From positions 34,474,351 through 34,538,350 of the forward strand of contig CM067372.1 of NCBI GenBank assembly GCA_034401795.1: a stretch of DNA of 64,000 nucleotides, given 5' to 3'. The notes below the pieces were generated by a model. It ran no database searches, was not told where the DNA came from, and saw only the letters and a list, made by a program, of their open reading frames with translations. This DNA is from Chaetoderma sp. LZ-2023a. Its lineage: Eukaryota; Mollusca; Caudofoveata; Chaetodermatida; Chaetodermatidae. This document shows, piece by piece, positions 45,135-55,226 of the stretch; position 1 is the first letter of the stretch; every line of letters starts with the position of its first letter. Both the position numbers and the translations under genes were made by a program.

Positions 45135-45610
45135 TCACATTGCCAAAATGGCCAAGTGAGCTTATGCTGTGACGACCATCCGCCGTCAATCCATCATCCT
45201 GCGTCCATCCGTCAACCTTTTCTTTAAATGACTTCTCAAAAAACATTGGGACGATTTCAAGTATATGTGGCTGGAACCATCCTTACGGCATAGGCATACA
45301 AGTTTGCTCAAAAGAAGTCGATCGGCCAATTTGGCCGACGGCCATCTTGGATTGTAGCCTATTTAAAAAAAAAAAATCTCTTTCAAAACCATTTCAGCGA
45401 TCGACTCAAGTGTCGTAAAATATGATCTAGCGCAAGAGCTAAACCAAGTTTGTTCAAGGGAACTTGATTGGCCAAATCGGCCGGTGACCATCGTGGATGA
45501 CCTAGTTTTCGCCAAAACCACTTCTTCCCTAGAATCACTGAATGAATTGGGCCCAAATTTGGGCGATATCATTAGGGCCTAAAGGAACATTAAAGTTTGT
45601 TTAAGGGAAT
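45135..45610. repeat. Dispersed degenerate repeat (family shared with 53480-54355)
   Basis: Blocks shared with 53480-54355, at higher divergence: GATCGGCCAATTTGGCC..CAGCCATCTTG, GGAACTTGATTGGCCAAAT, GGATGACCTAGTTTTCGC, GGG(A/C)C(A/C)AAATTTGGG. Non-coding; the short ORF at 45363-45572 is chance. Confidence 0.7.
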
Positions 45611-45649
45611 AAGAAAATTTATCAAATTTCTTTTTCACGAGTGAGATGA

Positions 45650-45830
45650 CATACTTACCTCCCTAACACTCGATATACTAGTATATCGGCTCTAAATTCA
45701 ATAATATTCAGAATTATAAAAAGTTAGGTGCCCCTAATGGGCAGGTGGAAGTACACAGTCATGCACATGACAGACACCACCCACTGCGCATGTGCATACC
45801 GGTACTTCCGTTACTAAATATTGGCTGACA
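45650..45830. repeat. DIRS B left inverted terminal repeat
   Basis: Inverse of 53263-53443: TACTTACCTCCCTAACACTC, GATATACTAGTATATCGGCT, AATTCAATAATATTCAGAAT, GGAAGTACACAGTCATGCAC, CCACCCACTGCGCATG. The ATACTAGTAT palindrome lies near the outer end. Confidence 0.94.
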
Positions 45831-45891
45831 TAGAAGCAACTATTCAATAACCAAAGGACCAGGCCTCCGTGGGGTGGCGAGGCCGGGATCC

Positions 45892-45948
45892 TGTTAGGGA
45901 GTAAGTATGTCATCTCACTCGTGAAAATGAAATTTGATAAATTTCAGT
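45892..45948. repeat. DIRS B internal complementary region
   Basis: TGTTAGGGAGTAAGTATGTC, ATCTCACTCGTGAAAATGAA, ATTTGATAAATTTCAG: the reverse complement of the outermost left end at 45612-45668. It also matches the GTTAGGGAGGTAAGTATG of the right end. Confidence 0.82.
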
Positions 45949-45949
45949 C

Positions 45950-46114
45950 TCAGTTCACCTATACCTATTTGACGCCTGTGGCAACCATATGAACTATATC
46001 GTTTTCAAACCAACTTCTTCCATGTATGGAAGTAGCGTACACTCACATTTCAATGTTATGAAAAAGCAAAACTGTAGCGGATGAACAAATTTTAAATAGG
46101 TATAGGTGAACTGA
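45950..46114. repeat. Small TIR element inside DIRS B
   Basis: Perfect ~20-bp terminal inverted repeats: TCAGTTCACCTATACCTATT at the left and AATAGGTATAGGTGAACTGA at the right, enclosing about 125 bp without an ORF. It is placed against the internal complementary region. No clear target duplication. Confidence 0.85.
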
Positions 46115-47514
46115 CATGTTCAGAAGTCGCTAGAGTATAATCTTTACTTACAGTGCAGCTCATAAATAAGTTTAAATGCTTCCAAAGCAAAAACACAAAT
46201 ATGGTAGTTAGAGCCATATGAACATGATACAAGAAACGTTATGTTGAATATTTCGAACACAATTTGGGTTGAAATCCAACCCAATTATGTTCAAAATATT
46301 CAACAGTATATGTTATTTAAGTTGTACTATAAGCGTGCGGACGGCAGTGAAAGCCTCATTACGCATCTTGTCCGCTGCCTAAATTGTAAACAAACCTTGT
46401 ACTGTCAATAATATGTCAATGTAGACGCAAAATAGATTAGTATAGATTAGATTTATATTTACCCGACATTTTAGTTAATTTTAAACACATAGCTGGAGTA
46501 ATTGCTATATTAGAATCATACATTTATTCATAAGCCTACGCAATTGTAAATTGCGATCGTACGTGCACTGAGCGGTGTAGGCCTACTTAACTATCATTTA
46601 AAAAGTTGTGTACATGCGTGCCTATCATCTATGTAAAATCTCTGCAGTCAATCCAGAAAGATAAGATATATATGCGTTTGTAGAATTGTATTCCACGAAG
46701 TGTGTGGGTGGGTTTGATTAAATATAGCCTAATTCACGTACACGAAATCCGATGTTACTGTCACCTCTAACAGGCCTATACGTTAGAATTGTGATGTCAG
46801 GCACCATGACCATGAGGTCTGTCCTTTAAATTTTAATCAACAAAAATATCATCAGCTTCGATATTATTGAACCTTTGTGCATCTCGAACAATGTAGTGTC
46901 CCTGTGTGAACAATGAATTGTCAAAGAATAGGCGCATAGGTGCCTAATACGCGAAGCAGTAGAAAGTCTAGCTATGCTCCCTGAGATAATAATCTAGACT
47001 AATAGGAATTGGTGTCATCCCGGTGTGACGTCACAACTGTAGCACGATAGCTAAAAACGTTTGGTTGTCAAGGTGGTTGCTATATGCTTATCTCAGCTTT
47101 GGCTGGGCCGATTACAAAAATTTAAAAAGCATTTTGTTCTTCTAGTAAAGGAGAAACTGTATTATGATTGTCAAGTTAATCAGAGCGATCAGGTATCTAG
47201 TCCTCACAACATCTTCAATGAAAAGTATTACTAGACATTGGAAAAAGAAGAATTGCTTCTATTTCAAAAAACTCTCTGAAAGAACCACAATTAAGAGACA
47301 TTAACCATCACCATATTAAATAAAAAATGACACCATCACCAAGACAAAAAACAAAAATGGTCATAAATACTGGTACTCTGATGTCTTGGACGCGGCACTC
47401 ATCCCTTCCCCCACCGGATGAAGAGAATTGTACCAGCTAATAGTAGGGATACCCTACCAACAAATGTCATATTTGTAAATAGCAGAGGAGGAAACTATAT
47501 ACAAACATAAACCT
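46115..47514. other. DIRS B 3' non-coding stretch with one foldback
   Basis: No gene. At 46235-46312 GTTGAATATTTCGAACACAA faces AATTATGTTCAAAATATTCA with a GGGTTGAAATCCAACCC hairpin top, a member of the second foldback family. A TGACGTCA box lies near 47032. This spacer is about 1 kb longer than its counterpart in copy A, so more than one insertion probably contributes. Confidence 0.55.
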
Positions 47515-48575
47515 CTACATTATTTTATTTTCTGAGGACTGAGACGACGAGCGGGTTAGCATAAAACTTGATTCACAGTGCCACTGAGCTACTGACATGT
47601 CTTCAATAGAAACACCATTAAATAATGCTGTGGAAGTTACCCCACCACGGACACTATGAGCCTTGGCTCTATCTACTTGGATTCCAGTGGCTGTCTTATG
47701 ACAGAATTGAATACATTCTACTATCCATCTGGAAATAGTGTCTCTTGACGCCCTACCATGGGGTTCAATATATGACAACTATAGGGAACATGGGTCCGTT
47801 CGCCAAACCTGAGTTCTTCTCTTGTACTTATTAAAAGCACGGCCAGGACACCATACTTTAGCACCAGGATCATACCTGGTTAAGGCAGGTAAAATAGGTT
47901 TACCCGGATACTTTAAAGATTGATTCTTAGACAAGAAATTCAATCTTGGTAGAAGCTTAAGGCCTTCACCTGTAACTACATAACGGTCAGGCTCAGCAGA
48001 CAAGGCATGAATTTCACTCCTGCATCTGGCTGATGCTGCCGCAACTAAAAATACAGTTTTAAGTGTCAATAGTTTTACAGATATAGCACTAAGTGCTTCA
48101 AAAGGTTTATCACTCAAAACCTACAGAACCAGAGAAAGACTCCATGACGGTGTCAGTGGAGGATTTCTTGGTCTGAGATTGCCCATACCTTTAATAAGAG
48201 TATTTAAAACACTTACTTCATCACTTCCCCTCTTTGCCAAGCAAGGGATAACAGTCATTAATGCTGATTTGTATCCAGCAATAGAATTAGGCTTAAGACT
48301 ATAGGCATCATACAGGTGACAGAGAAAATCAGCTACTACCTGAATAGATGCTTCCATCGGATTGATACATCTCTTTGAGCACCATTCTGCAAATCTGTTG
48401 ATTTTATAATTATAGGCTCTGGAGGTTGACCCCCTTCTGGCTCTGGCCATGAAATTGGCTGCTTGCTCAGAAAAGCCCTCCTTAATCGCAGATTTTTTGA
48501 CAACATCCATGCAGTCAATTGAAACACTGACGGATTGTTGTGATGGGTCTTGCCCTGGATGATAATATTGTCCAT
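47515..48575 (-). pseudogene. DIRS B tyrosine recombinase (no catalytic Tyr)
   Basis: N-terminal core-binding part (IDCMDVVKKS, FMARARRGSTSRAYNYKINR, SIAGYKSALMTVIPCLAKRG, MGNLRPRNPPLTPSWSLSLVL), then KTVFLVAAASARCRSEIHAL with the first catalytic arginine, then the HxxR box (AKAHSVRG) and QWHCESSF. After SSF the sequence reads MLTRSSSQSSENK instead of the TEYYMRDM of copy A, so the nucleophilic tyrosine is gone. Stops interrupt the frame after SWSLSLVL (48121) and after RTDPCSL (47779). Confidence 0.88.
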
Positions 48576-48632
48576 CAGAGGCAGAGGAACCGGATTGCAA
48601 ACCAGAAGGTCCAGCAGATCCGTAAACTATGA

Positions 48633-49560
48633 TCAGCTTGGCCAATTCGGGGCGATCAGAAGCACTTGGCATTCCTCTTGTTTGATCTTCTGAAGAATCC
48701 TTGGAATCAGGATTGTTGGAGGGTATGCGTATGCATACATTCCCTTCCAACTGATAGCTAGCGCATCTATTGAGATAGCGCTTGGATCTGGAATCGGAGA
48801 AACATACGTCGTCATCTTCGCATTCTTCTTCATTACGAACAAATCTATATTGGGCTTTCCCCAATGATTGAACAGGTGATCCGCCACACATTGATTTAGT
48901 TGCCATTCCGTAGGCAGAATACTCATCCTTTGGCTCAATGAGTCTGCTAACAGATTCAGACTTCCCGGAATATGAACTGCTTTCAAGGTGATCATATGAT
49001 CCATGCACCAGCAAAGCAGCTTCCATGTCATCATACAGACTGGGCGACTTCGTTCCGTCCTGGCGGTTTATGTAACTCACTACTGTTGAGTTGTCTAAAC
49101 ATATCATCACAAATTTTCCCTCCACTTCTTTTAAGAAGTGTTCCAGGCCTGGAATTACAGCCCACAATTCTAGCATGTTGATATGTTCCTTTGACTGTTC
49201 CAGATTCCAAAGCCCTGATATAGTGGCTTCTTCCAGGTAAGCTCCCCAACCCTCCATCGATGCATCCATAAACACCGTTACTTGAGGGTGGGGAGGGGTC
49301 AGCATGACACCCGCCAGGAGATTTCCTCTCTCCATCCACCAATGAAGGTGATGAATGAGAGGCTCCAACACTTGAATGCACAAGTCCAGTGATCCTGAAC
49401 TCTGCATCCACTGAGCCATGAGAAACAATTGAATCGGCCGCCTGCATAAGGCCGCCTGAGGAATGACTGGTTCCATTGAAACCATCAGACCTAACATTCT
49501 CAGATAGACTCGTGCTAGAATATAACGACTGTTGCAAACCAACTGAATGTTCCAGATCAA
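48633..49560 (-). pseudogene. DIRS B RNase H and C-terminal linker
   Basis: RNase H with all three acidic boxes: VFMDASMEGWGAYL, EHINMLELWAV and CLDNSTVVSYINRQDG. The continuation is in another frame at 48633-49034 (KAVHIPGSLNLLADSLSQ, HWGKPNIDLFVMKKNAKMTT, PTILIPRILQKIK), so there is a frameshift near 49030. The long 479-residue frame covering 48121-49560 is therefore a chimera of RNase H, an out-of-frame middle, and the recombinase N-terminus. Confidence 0.87.
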
Positions 49561-50589
49561 AGAACATACTCAGGTAAACAAACTTCTGGGATGGAGTCAG
49601 CTCTGATTTCTGAAAGTTGATTATCCAGCCTAAATCTGTGAGAGTTTTCAAAACTATCTCCAGATTTGTTGTCAAACTTTCTGGGTTGTGTGCTTTCAGC
49701 AACCAGTCGTCTATGTAAGTGTGAACAGCTATATTTCTCCTGCGGAGGTATGCCGTGATAGCAAGTACCACTCGAGTGAAGAACTTTGGAGCCGTCGAGA
49801 TGCCGAATGGAAGACCCTTGAATTCCCATTGGCGTCCCTGAAAAGCAAATCTCAGGAACCGACGAAGACTCCTTGCAATTGGAATGTGGAAATAAGCATC
49901 CTTGAGATCTATAGATGCTGTCCACATCCCCTAATCTAACCCCAACAACACCGATCTTACTGTTTCCATTTTGAAACTCGGTGTGTCTATAAACTTGTTT
50001 AGAGGTTTGAGGTTGAGAATTGGTTTCCACCCCCGGTGTTCTTCGTCACAAGAAACACGGTTGAATAGAAGCCTGGCCAATCTTGCGCCGGTTGAATGGC
50101 TTCCTTTAGAATTAGAGATTCTATCTCCTCTTCTATGCACAACCGCTTGTCTGGATCTCTTGGAATTTGAGTCCAGACTGGTACCAGAGACAGATGCAAC
50201 GGCGGACCTCTTATCCATTCTGGACTGTATCCGTGCCAAAGCCATTGCAAGACTAAGCGGTCCTGAATTAACCGCTCCCACTTCTGAATGTGGCAAGTCA
50301 AACGACCTCCCACTGGTGCACCTAGGGGTGACAACACCCGAGTGGTACTTGTGGTATCCGGAAAAAATTGTATTGCATCAGGCCCGGTTACCACGCGCCG
50401 CGACCAGCGCCAGTGCGCGGGCTGCTGTCCGCGCTGGCTGACGTACAACACGCTGCTGCTGGCGCGGCCGACGCGGTCTCTAAACCCGGCCGGCCTGCTG
50501 GCCTCTGACAATGGCAGCACCGCCACGAGCGTACTGCTGTCGAGCAGCCGAGGGCTGAACATGCACGTGTTCTCTGCGCAGCACTTCAA
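49557..50589 (-). pseudogene. DIRS B reverse transcriptase
   Basis: Motifs in two frames: upstream QFFPDTTSTTRVLSPLGAPV, RLIQDRLVLQWLWHGYSPEW, QPAQDWPGFYSTVFLVTKNT and ILNLKPLNKFIDTPSFKMET (49931-50589). Then, at 49557-49927, motif A ASIDLKDAYFHIP, motif B PFGISTAPKFFTRV, catalytic TYIDDWLLK (YIDD at 49706-49717) and KSELTPSQKFVYLSM. A TAG stop after SVLLGLD (49931-49933) separates the parts. It is the only one of the three DIRS RTs here with both catalytic motifs preserved. Confidence 0.9.
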
Positions 50590-52200
50590 ACTGTGCGTGC
50601 AGCGCCCTCTGGTTGTTCACCAAAGTCACTGTCTCTTGGAGGTGCCGCCAACCTTCACCTCCAAAGAGACCAGGGCCCGCCATCGGTGCTTGCAACAAGC
50701 GCGACTTGAGCTCCTGAGACGGGCACAAATTGTCCAACGCAAAAGTGCGCCTCGTTCTCAGCGACTTTGTGACTGACCTAGTCAGACAGTCCAACGCCAG
50801 GTTGATGCCATCCTGGATGGCTCGTTGGACTGTCACAGGGCTGCACCGACGCTGCTACTACCCCCGATAGCAGCTGAGAGACATGTGACAGCGCACTAAT
50901 CGCCGCTCGTGAACTCTCCTCGGTGTCGCGCAAAGCGGCATTAGCCGAGTGCATAGCGCCCGTGCACAACGCTCCCATATCAGCACAGGAACCCGGCCGC
51001 GTATCTTCCCCCAGAGCGGCGCGGTCGCCTGCGCTCAGTCTGGGTGCTAGGCCATATCGAGCATACTGACTAGCAGTATCTCGACATCGTCTAGCAACCT
51101 CGCGGGGGAGCCTTCGCGAGGCGACCTTTCAGTCTGATCGACTCCTCTGCCGCCGAGATCATATCTAATCTTCATCCGTGGCTACCTGCGAATTGCCGAC
51201 GCGCAGCGGGCCCTCGTCATCTTCAATGGCATTCGCAGGTATGGCCAAGGAGGAGGCTATAGACGAACCTGGCTGCCCAGGGAATTTATACGGGCCCACG
51301 AGGGCTGGCATAACATTCTCCATAGGCTGACCAGGCACCAAGGCCGCGCTTGTGTGTGGGGGTTCATGCACACCAGCGCGGGCCGGAACGTCCGTATGAG
51401 ATTCTGTCTAAGCATGGAATCTTATACGGGCGGCCGTCTGCTCCAAATCGGCCCACCGGCTGAATCATGAAACCTGCTCCCGAGGGAACAGTGCCATAGG
51501 TGCGAGCGGTCACGCTCCCCATGAGAGGAGTGTAGACGCTCGCATCCATGTCTTCATGGTCATCCTGTGGACCGAGCAGGTAGTCTTCATCATCTTCCTG
51601 GTCAGGAAAGTTATACTCTGGATTAGTACGGAAAACTAACCCAGACTGACCAGGAGAATGCTCGAAAGCAGACGATGAGGTTGTGCCATGAGTGATCGTG
51701 GTCAGGCCCGCTGGTCGGGTCCCGCCTGATGCTGCTCACGCCGCTGGAACACCAGGCGATGCGAACATCAAGCCTGGGTCCAAGACGGCCGCCCCTGGAT
51801 CACTAAACACTTTATCCGAGCTAGTAGGGCATGATCCAGGGACAGGGGCTACCTGCACTGAGGTCGACGCGCAGGAAGTTGAAACACCTGTGCCAGGAAA
51901 CAAGCCGCGATGCATGTCAGGCATCAGGTCTTTCAAAGTCCTGTGCATCTCACTCACTAACTCAACCTTGAAGGCCTCGAGCTCACCCTTCTCAGAGGCC
52001 TTCTTCTTACCCTCCTTCTTAGTCTTCTTGCCCTCCTCAGCCATCAGCTTAGCCTGGGAACAGAAGAATTCAGAGGTTAGATCCCAACCCCCAACCCCTC
52101 TACAAATGACACATTTGTTAGTTAGCCTACAAGCTGACACAGATGGCAAGGGTTGGTGAAGAATCTAGCCTTCATAGGCTTCAGACAGGATGGACATTTC
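50480..52200 (-). pseudogene. DIRS B gag (fragmented)
   Basis: N-terminal zinc-ribbon-like segment at about 52090-52200 (KCPSCLKPM, PCHLC, then KCVIC in a shifted frame), and a lysine-rich helix at about 52000 (EEGKKTKKEGKKKASEKGE). Middle pieces at 51163-51549 have no clear relatives. 50778-50978 has RAAISALSHVSQLLSGVV, and the C-terminal part at 50480-50836 has PMAGPGLFGGEGWRHLQETV, matching the PLNGPSIFGGQAWAILEDTA region of copy A. Several frame changes. Role by analogy: capsid / RNA packaging. Confidence 0.72.
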
Positions 52201-53262
52201 TGAAAAGGGAAGGGATACGAAGACAATGAGTATTATACATGTAGTTTGCAAAGCCTTGTTAATTGACTATTAGTACAAAACAAGAACAAACTCGAGAGAA
52301 GACATCCACTTTTATGACAGACAACCCTGACGGGACAGCTGACTTCTCTAGTTAATAAAAACCAATCACAACCAGGATCCCAAATTAAGAAAGAGAGAGA
52401 AAGATTATGACTATCTAGATATCTCTCCACCATCATAATAAAGGGTGATGAACAGACTTCTCTACAGACTTCACTAAACTAAGATTATGACATCAAGGAA
52501 AGAGAAAAACTCTGGTTGATTATGACATCTAACCTCAATGCAAAAGCTCCTTCAAGGAGAGGGGATGTCAGAAAAGAATGCAAGAAATATCTAGATATTA
52601 AAGACATTCATACCTCCCGAATAATATAATATCAAATTATATATATACGAGAACCCATGCACACACAAGAGAGAATATAGTGCAATAACAAAAGGCAGCA
52701 GAAAATTGTGATTATTTTCAAATATTTATGTGCCATAATTAATAAACTCCCTTAGCCTGAGCACAGGCAAGCATCCTCTTGTGCAGAAGTCCATCCATCC
52801 GCCGAGACTCCTCTTCCAGAAGAACTGATGAGGGGGGGATGGGGGAAAAGGAAGGAGATATTTCCTTTATTAATTTAATATATCTCCAACCCGTAGACAT
52901 ATCATGATGATAAGTTAAAAAAGAGACGTGAACAACCTTCGAGAGAAGAACAGGAGTCCTTATTCAAGCATGAGATGACCCTGTAAGCACAAAAGACAAG
53001 AGATTAATAGCCCTAGGCGCTGGGAAAAAATTTAACAAGGATTCCCAGCGCCTGAAAACGCGGTACCGCCGAAACGGCCACGACGAAAACAGATAACAAA
53101 TAAAAGTTACAAGTCTTAGATAAATATATGGAACAATATCACCGTAGCGGATGACGAGGAGGACTCCTCCAATACTTTAGCATCAGCCATGATGGATTGG
53201 GATGATTTTGTTCTAGAGAATTTTTAGATAAAGAGCCTGTGAAGATTTTCACATGTTGCTTA
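52201..53262. other. DIRS B 5' untranslated region
   Basis: Between gag and the right inverted repeat. AT-rich, with a purine-rich stretch near 52370-52400 and a short GC-richer segment at 53040-53100. No gene. Confidence 0.45.
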
Positions 53263-53443
53263 TCAGCCAATATATTAGAAAACGGAAGTACTGGTATGCG
53301 CATGCGCAGTGGGTGGTGTCTGTCATGTGCATGACTGTGTACTTCCACCTGCACATTAGGGGCATCTAACTTTTTATAATTCTGAATATTATTGAATTTA
53401 GAGCCGATATACTAGTATATCGAGTGTTAGGGAGGTAAGTATG
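53263..53443. repeat. DIRS B right inverted terminal repeat
   Basis: Inverse of 45650-45830 with scattered differences (TATATTAGAAAACGG for the complement of CCGTTACTAAATATT). Confidence 0.94.
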
Positions 53444-53479
53444 TTCTCATGATGTGAAAATTGATGGGTAAAAAAGTAA

Positions 53480-54355
53480 AAACATGGCCACCCTGGACCA
53501 ATCAAAATGTTGCGCCTTTGGCTGCCATTTTTAATTTTTTTATTTGATGGATTTTCAAGCCGAAATTGGTTTTATATAGGTTTTCCGGTATACTGATTTC
53601 AAATCTACTCCTTTCAAAACTGTCAGATAAACGGTTTGTTGGCTATCTTGGATGGTTTTCCCGCCAAGAACTCCCATACTAAAGCAATAGGAAACTTAAA
53701 ATACATTCTACTTGAGAACCACTGGACCAATTTCAAATATATTTTGCAGGAAGCATTCTTAGGGCATAGAGCTCTATGTTCGTGCAAACAAATCCGATCG
53801 GCCAATTTGGCTAGCAGCCATCTTGAATTTTGGTTGATTTTTATAAACGTCTAAAAATCTTCTCTGAAACCGTTTGGGGGATTGATTTCAAACTCATGAA
53901 ATATCACTTTGGCTAAGACCTGAACCAAGTTTGTTGGAGGGAACTTGATTGGCCAAATAGTTTGGTGGCCATCTTGGATGACCTAGTTTTCGCGAAAATT
54001 ATTTGTCCAGAACCGCTGGACGGGTTGGGACAAAATTTGGGAGATAAGATTAGGGACTAAAGGTCATTAGAGTTTGTTCCATGGAGATATGTCAAAACAA
54101 CATGTCCGCCATGAATCAATCAAAATTTTGCTTTTTCAGTGTACATCTGGTATTTTCTGCAAATTTCTGAGAAAATCATAAAAGGACAACTTATTAACCA
54201 CTGGAACAATTTTAGTAAAACTTGGCTAAACCTTCTTCACTGAGATTTGACTCATAAATTTTGCCAGTTTCCATGCTACTCATCTCGTTTTCTTCAGTTG
54301 TGCCATTGGCCAATAATTGCAGGTGAGGGATACAGACCCCTTGGGCCTCTTGTTA
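53480..54355. repeat. Dispersed degenerate repeat ending GGGCCTCTTGTT
   Basis: Multiple internal sub-units with GGCCA...GGCCATCTTGGATG..CTAGTTTTCGC blocks, related to 45135-45610. It ends CAGACCCCTTGGGCCTCTTG TT, the terminus shared with other repeats here. Non-coding. Confidence 0.7.
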
Positions 54356-55040
54356 GAAGTCAAAGTACTGATAACCACAATTTTCTTAAATGGGTCACTG
54401 TGACCTTTGACCATTGAAACCTAAATTAATAGGGTTCTTTGGAATGCTCCCCCAACACCTCCACCACAAAAGGGCAAAACACTGACCAAGTTTGGGGGTG
54501 ACCCAACCCGACACCCCCCGCCCCCACCCTTGTCCTCAATAGAAATTGAGGTATCGTACAGAAATGAAAGCGGACAAATGGACTAACAGACATAGATGGA
54601 AAAGCAAACCCTAAATAGCCAGCATTTATCTAGATATGGGGGGGCATAATGAGTTTAAATGATGTATAAATAGACCTTCATCAAGCACACGGAAAAGGAA
54701 ACAAACATTTTTGCCATTTTCAAAAGTACATCTTTCCCAGCTTGCAAGTGTGTTGTCACCCAAAGTAACCCATCCATTGCTACATGCGACCAGTAAGCTA
54801 GAAAGGACTATCCTTTTCACTGATAAAATGGCATTTATCTCACTTTCAAGGCAACGATACAAGAAACCTATTGAACATTTTGAAACTAATTTGTTTGGTT
54901 GTTGAGAAATAAACTTTAAAATATTCAACAGAAAATTGAATACCATCTAAATTAATCAAATTTATTATCTCTGGTCATAATAGAGTAGCCATATAATAAT
55001 TATATATTATAAGGTTAATAATAAGGTGAATTATAATTAC
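54356..55040. other. Intron-like non-coding sequence with a foldback
   Basis: Lies downstream (minus strand) of the 4E-BP exon, so it may be intron. 54867-54935 holds CTATTGAACATTTTGAAACT facing TTTAAAATATTCAACAG, the second foldback family. A GGACAAATGGACTAACAGAC and CATAGATGGAAAAGCAAA block is a common type of dispersed repeat. I could not find the short terminal 4E-BP exon (FxMDx motif) here. Confidence 0.45.
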
Positions 55041-55226
55041 CTTTTTTGGGTGCTTCAACTCCTCCTGTATTTTCTTTATGGCCATTTTCCCTTTCAACCT
55101 CGTCCATCCCTATCTTTCCGGGAGCAGTAACACCAGGTATTTTTTCCATATTTACTGGAGGACTCTTTGCCAGAGGCGAGTCACGACAACGCAACAGAAA
55201 AGCACGGTCATAAACTAGCCGTGTTC
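55041..55226 (-). CDS. eIF4E-binding protein (4E-BP), internal exon
   Basis: 186-bp exon encoding about 62 residues: [20 protein letters not shown], then KSPP, an IPGVTAP block and an acidic tail ([11 protein letters not shown]). 4E-BPs bind the cap-binding factor eIF4E through YxxxxL-Phi, here YDRAFLL, and block eIF4F assembly until TOR phosphorylates them. The phosphorylatable SPxxKSPP spacing is preserved (one site is Ser where many orthologues have Thr). Splice sites fit: TTTTTCAG before GAACACGG (AG at 55227-55228), and AAAAAAG before GTAATT (GT at 55039-55040). The first exon (right) and the last exon with the TOS motif FEMD-type end (left) were not found in the window. Open with no lesion, so probably a live gene. 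Confidence 0.85.

Larger units (their letters stand above)
45612..53460 (-). mobile_element. DIRS-type retrotransposon, copy B
   Basis: A second, distinct DIRS family transcribed leftwards: gag (50480-52200), RT (about 49600-50500), RNase H (48630-49560), recombinase (47515-48575). Inverted terminal repeats (45650-45830 and 53263-53443, about 181 bp each) and an internal complementary region (45892-45948) are clear. The RT and RNase H catalytic residues are intact, unlike in copies A and C, but stops and frameshifts are present and the recombinase has lost its tyrosine. A small TIR element is inserted just inside the internal complementary region. Confidence 0.9.

Noticed and set aside
47723-47734. 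Terminal 4E-BP exon (FQMD reading on the minus strand)
   Set aside because: The bases encode part of the DIRS B recombinase (SRWIVEC) in its proper frame; the match is coincidence.
48121-49560. A single 479-aa DIRS B protein
   Set aside because: The middle third is out of frame with the known RNase H linker (found at 48633-49034 in another frame); the long frame is an accidental fusion of RNase H and recombinase pieces.
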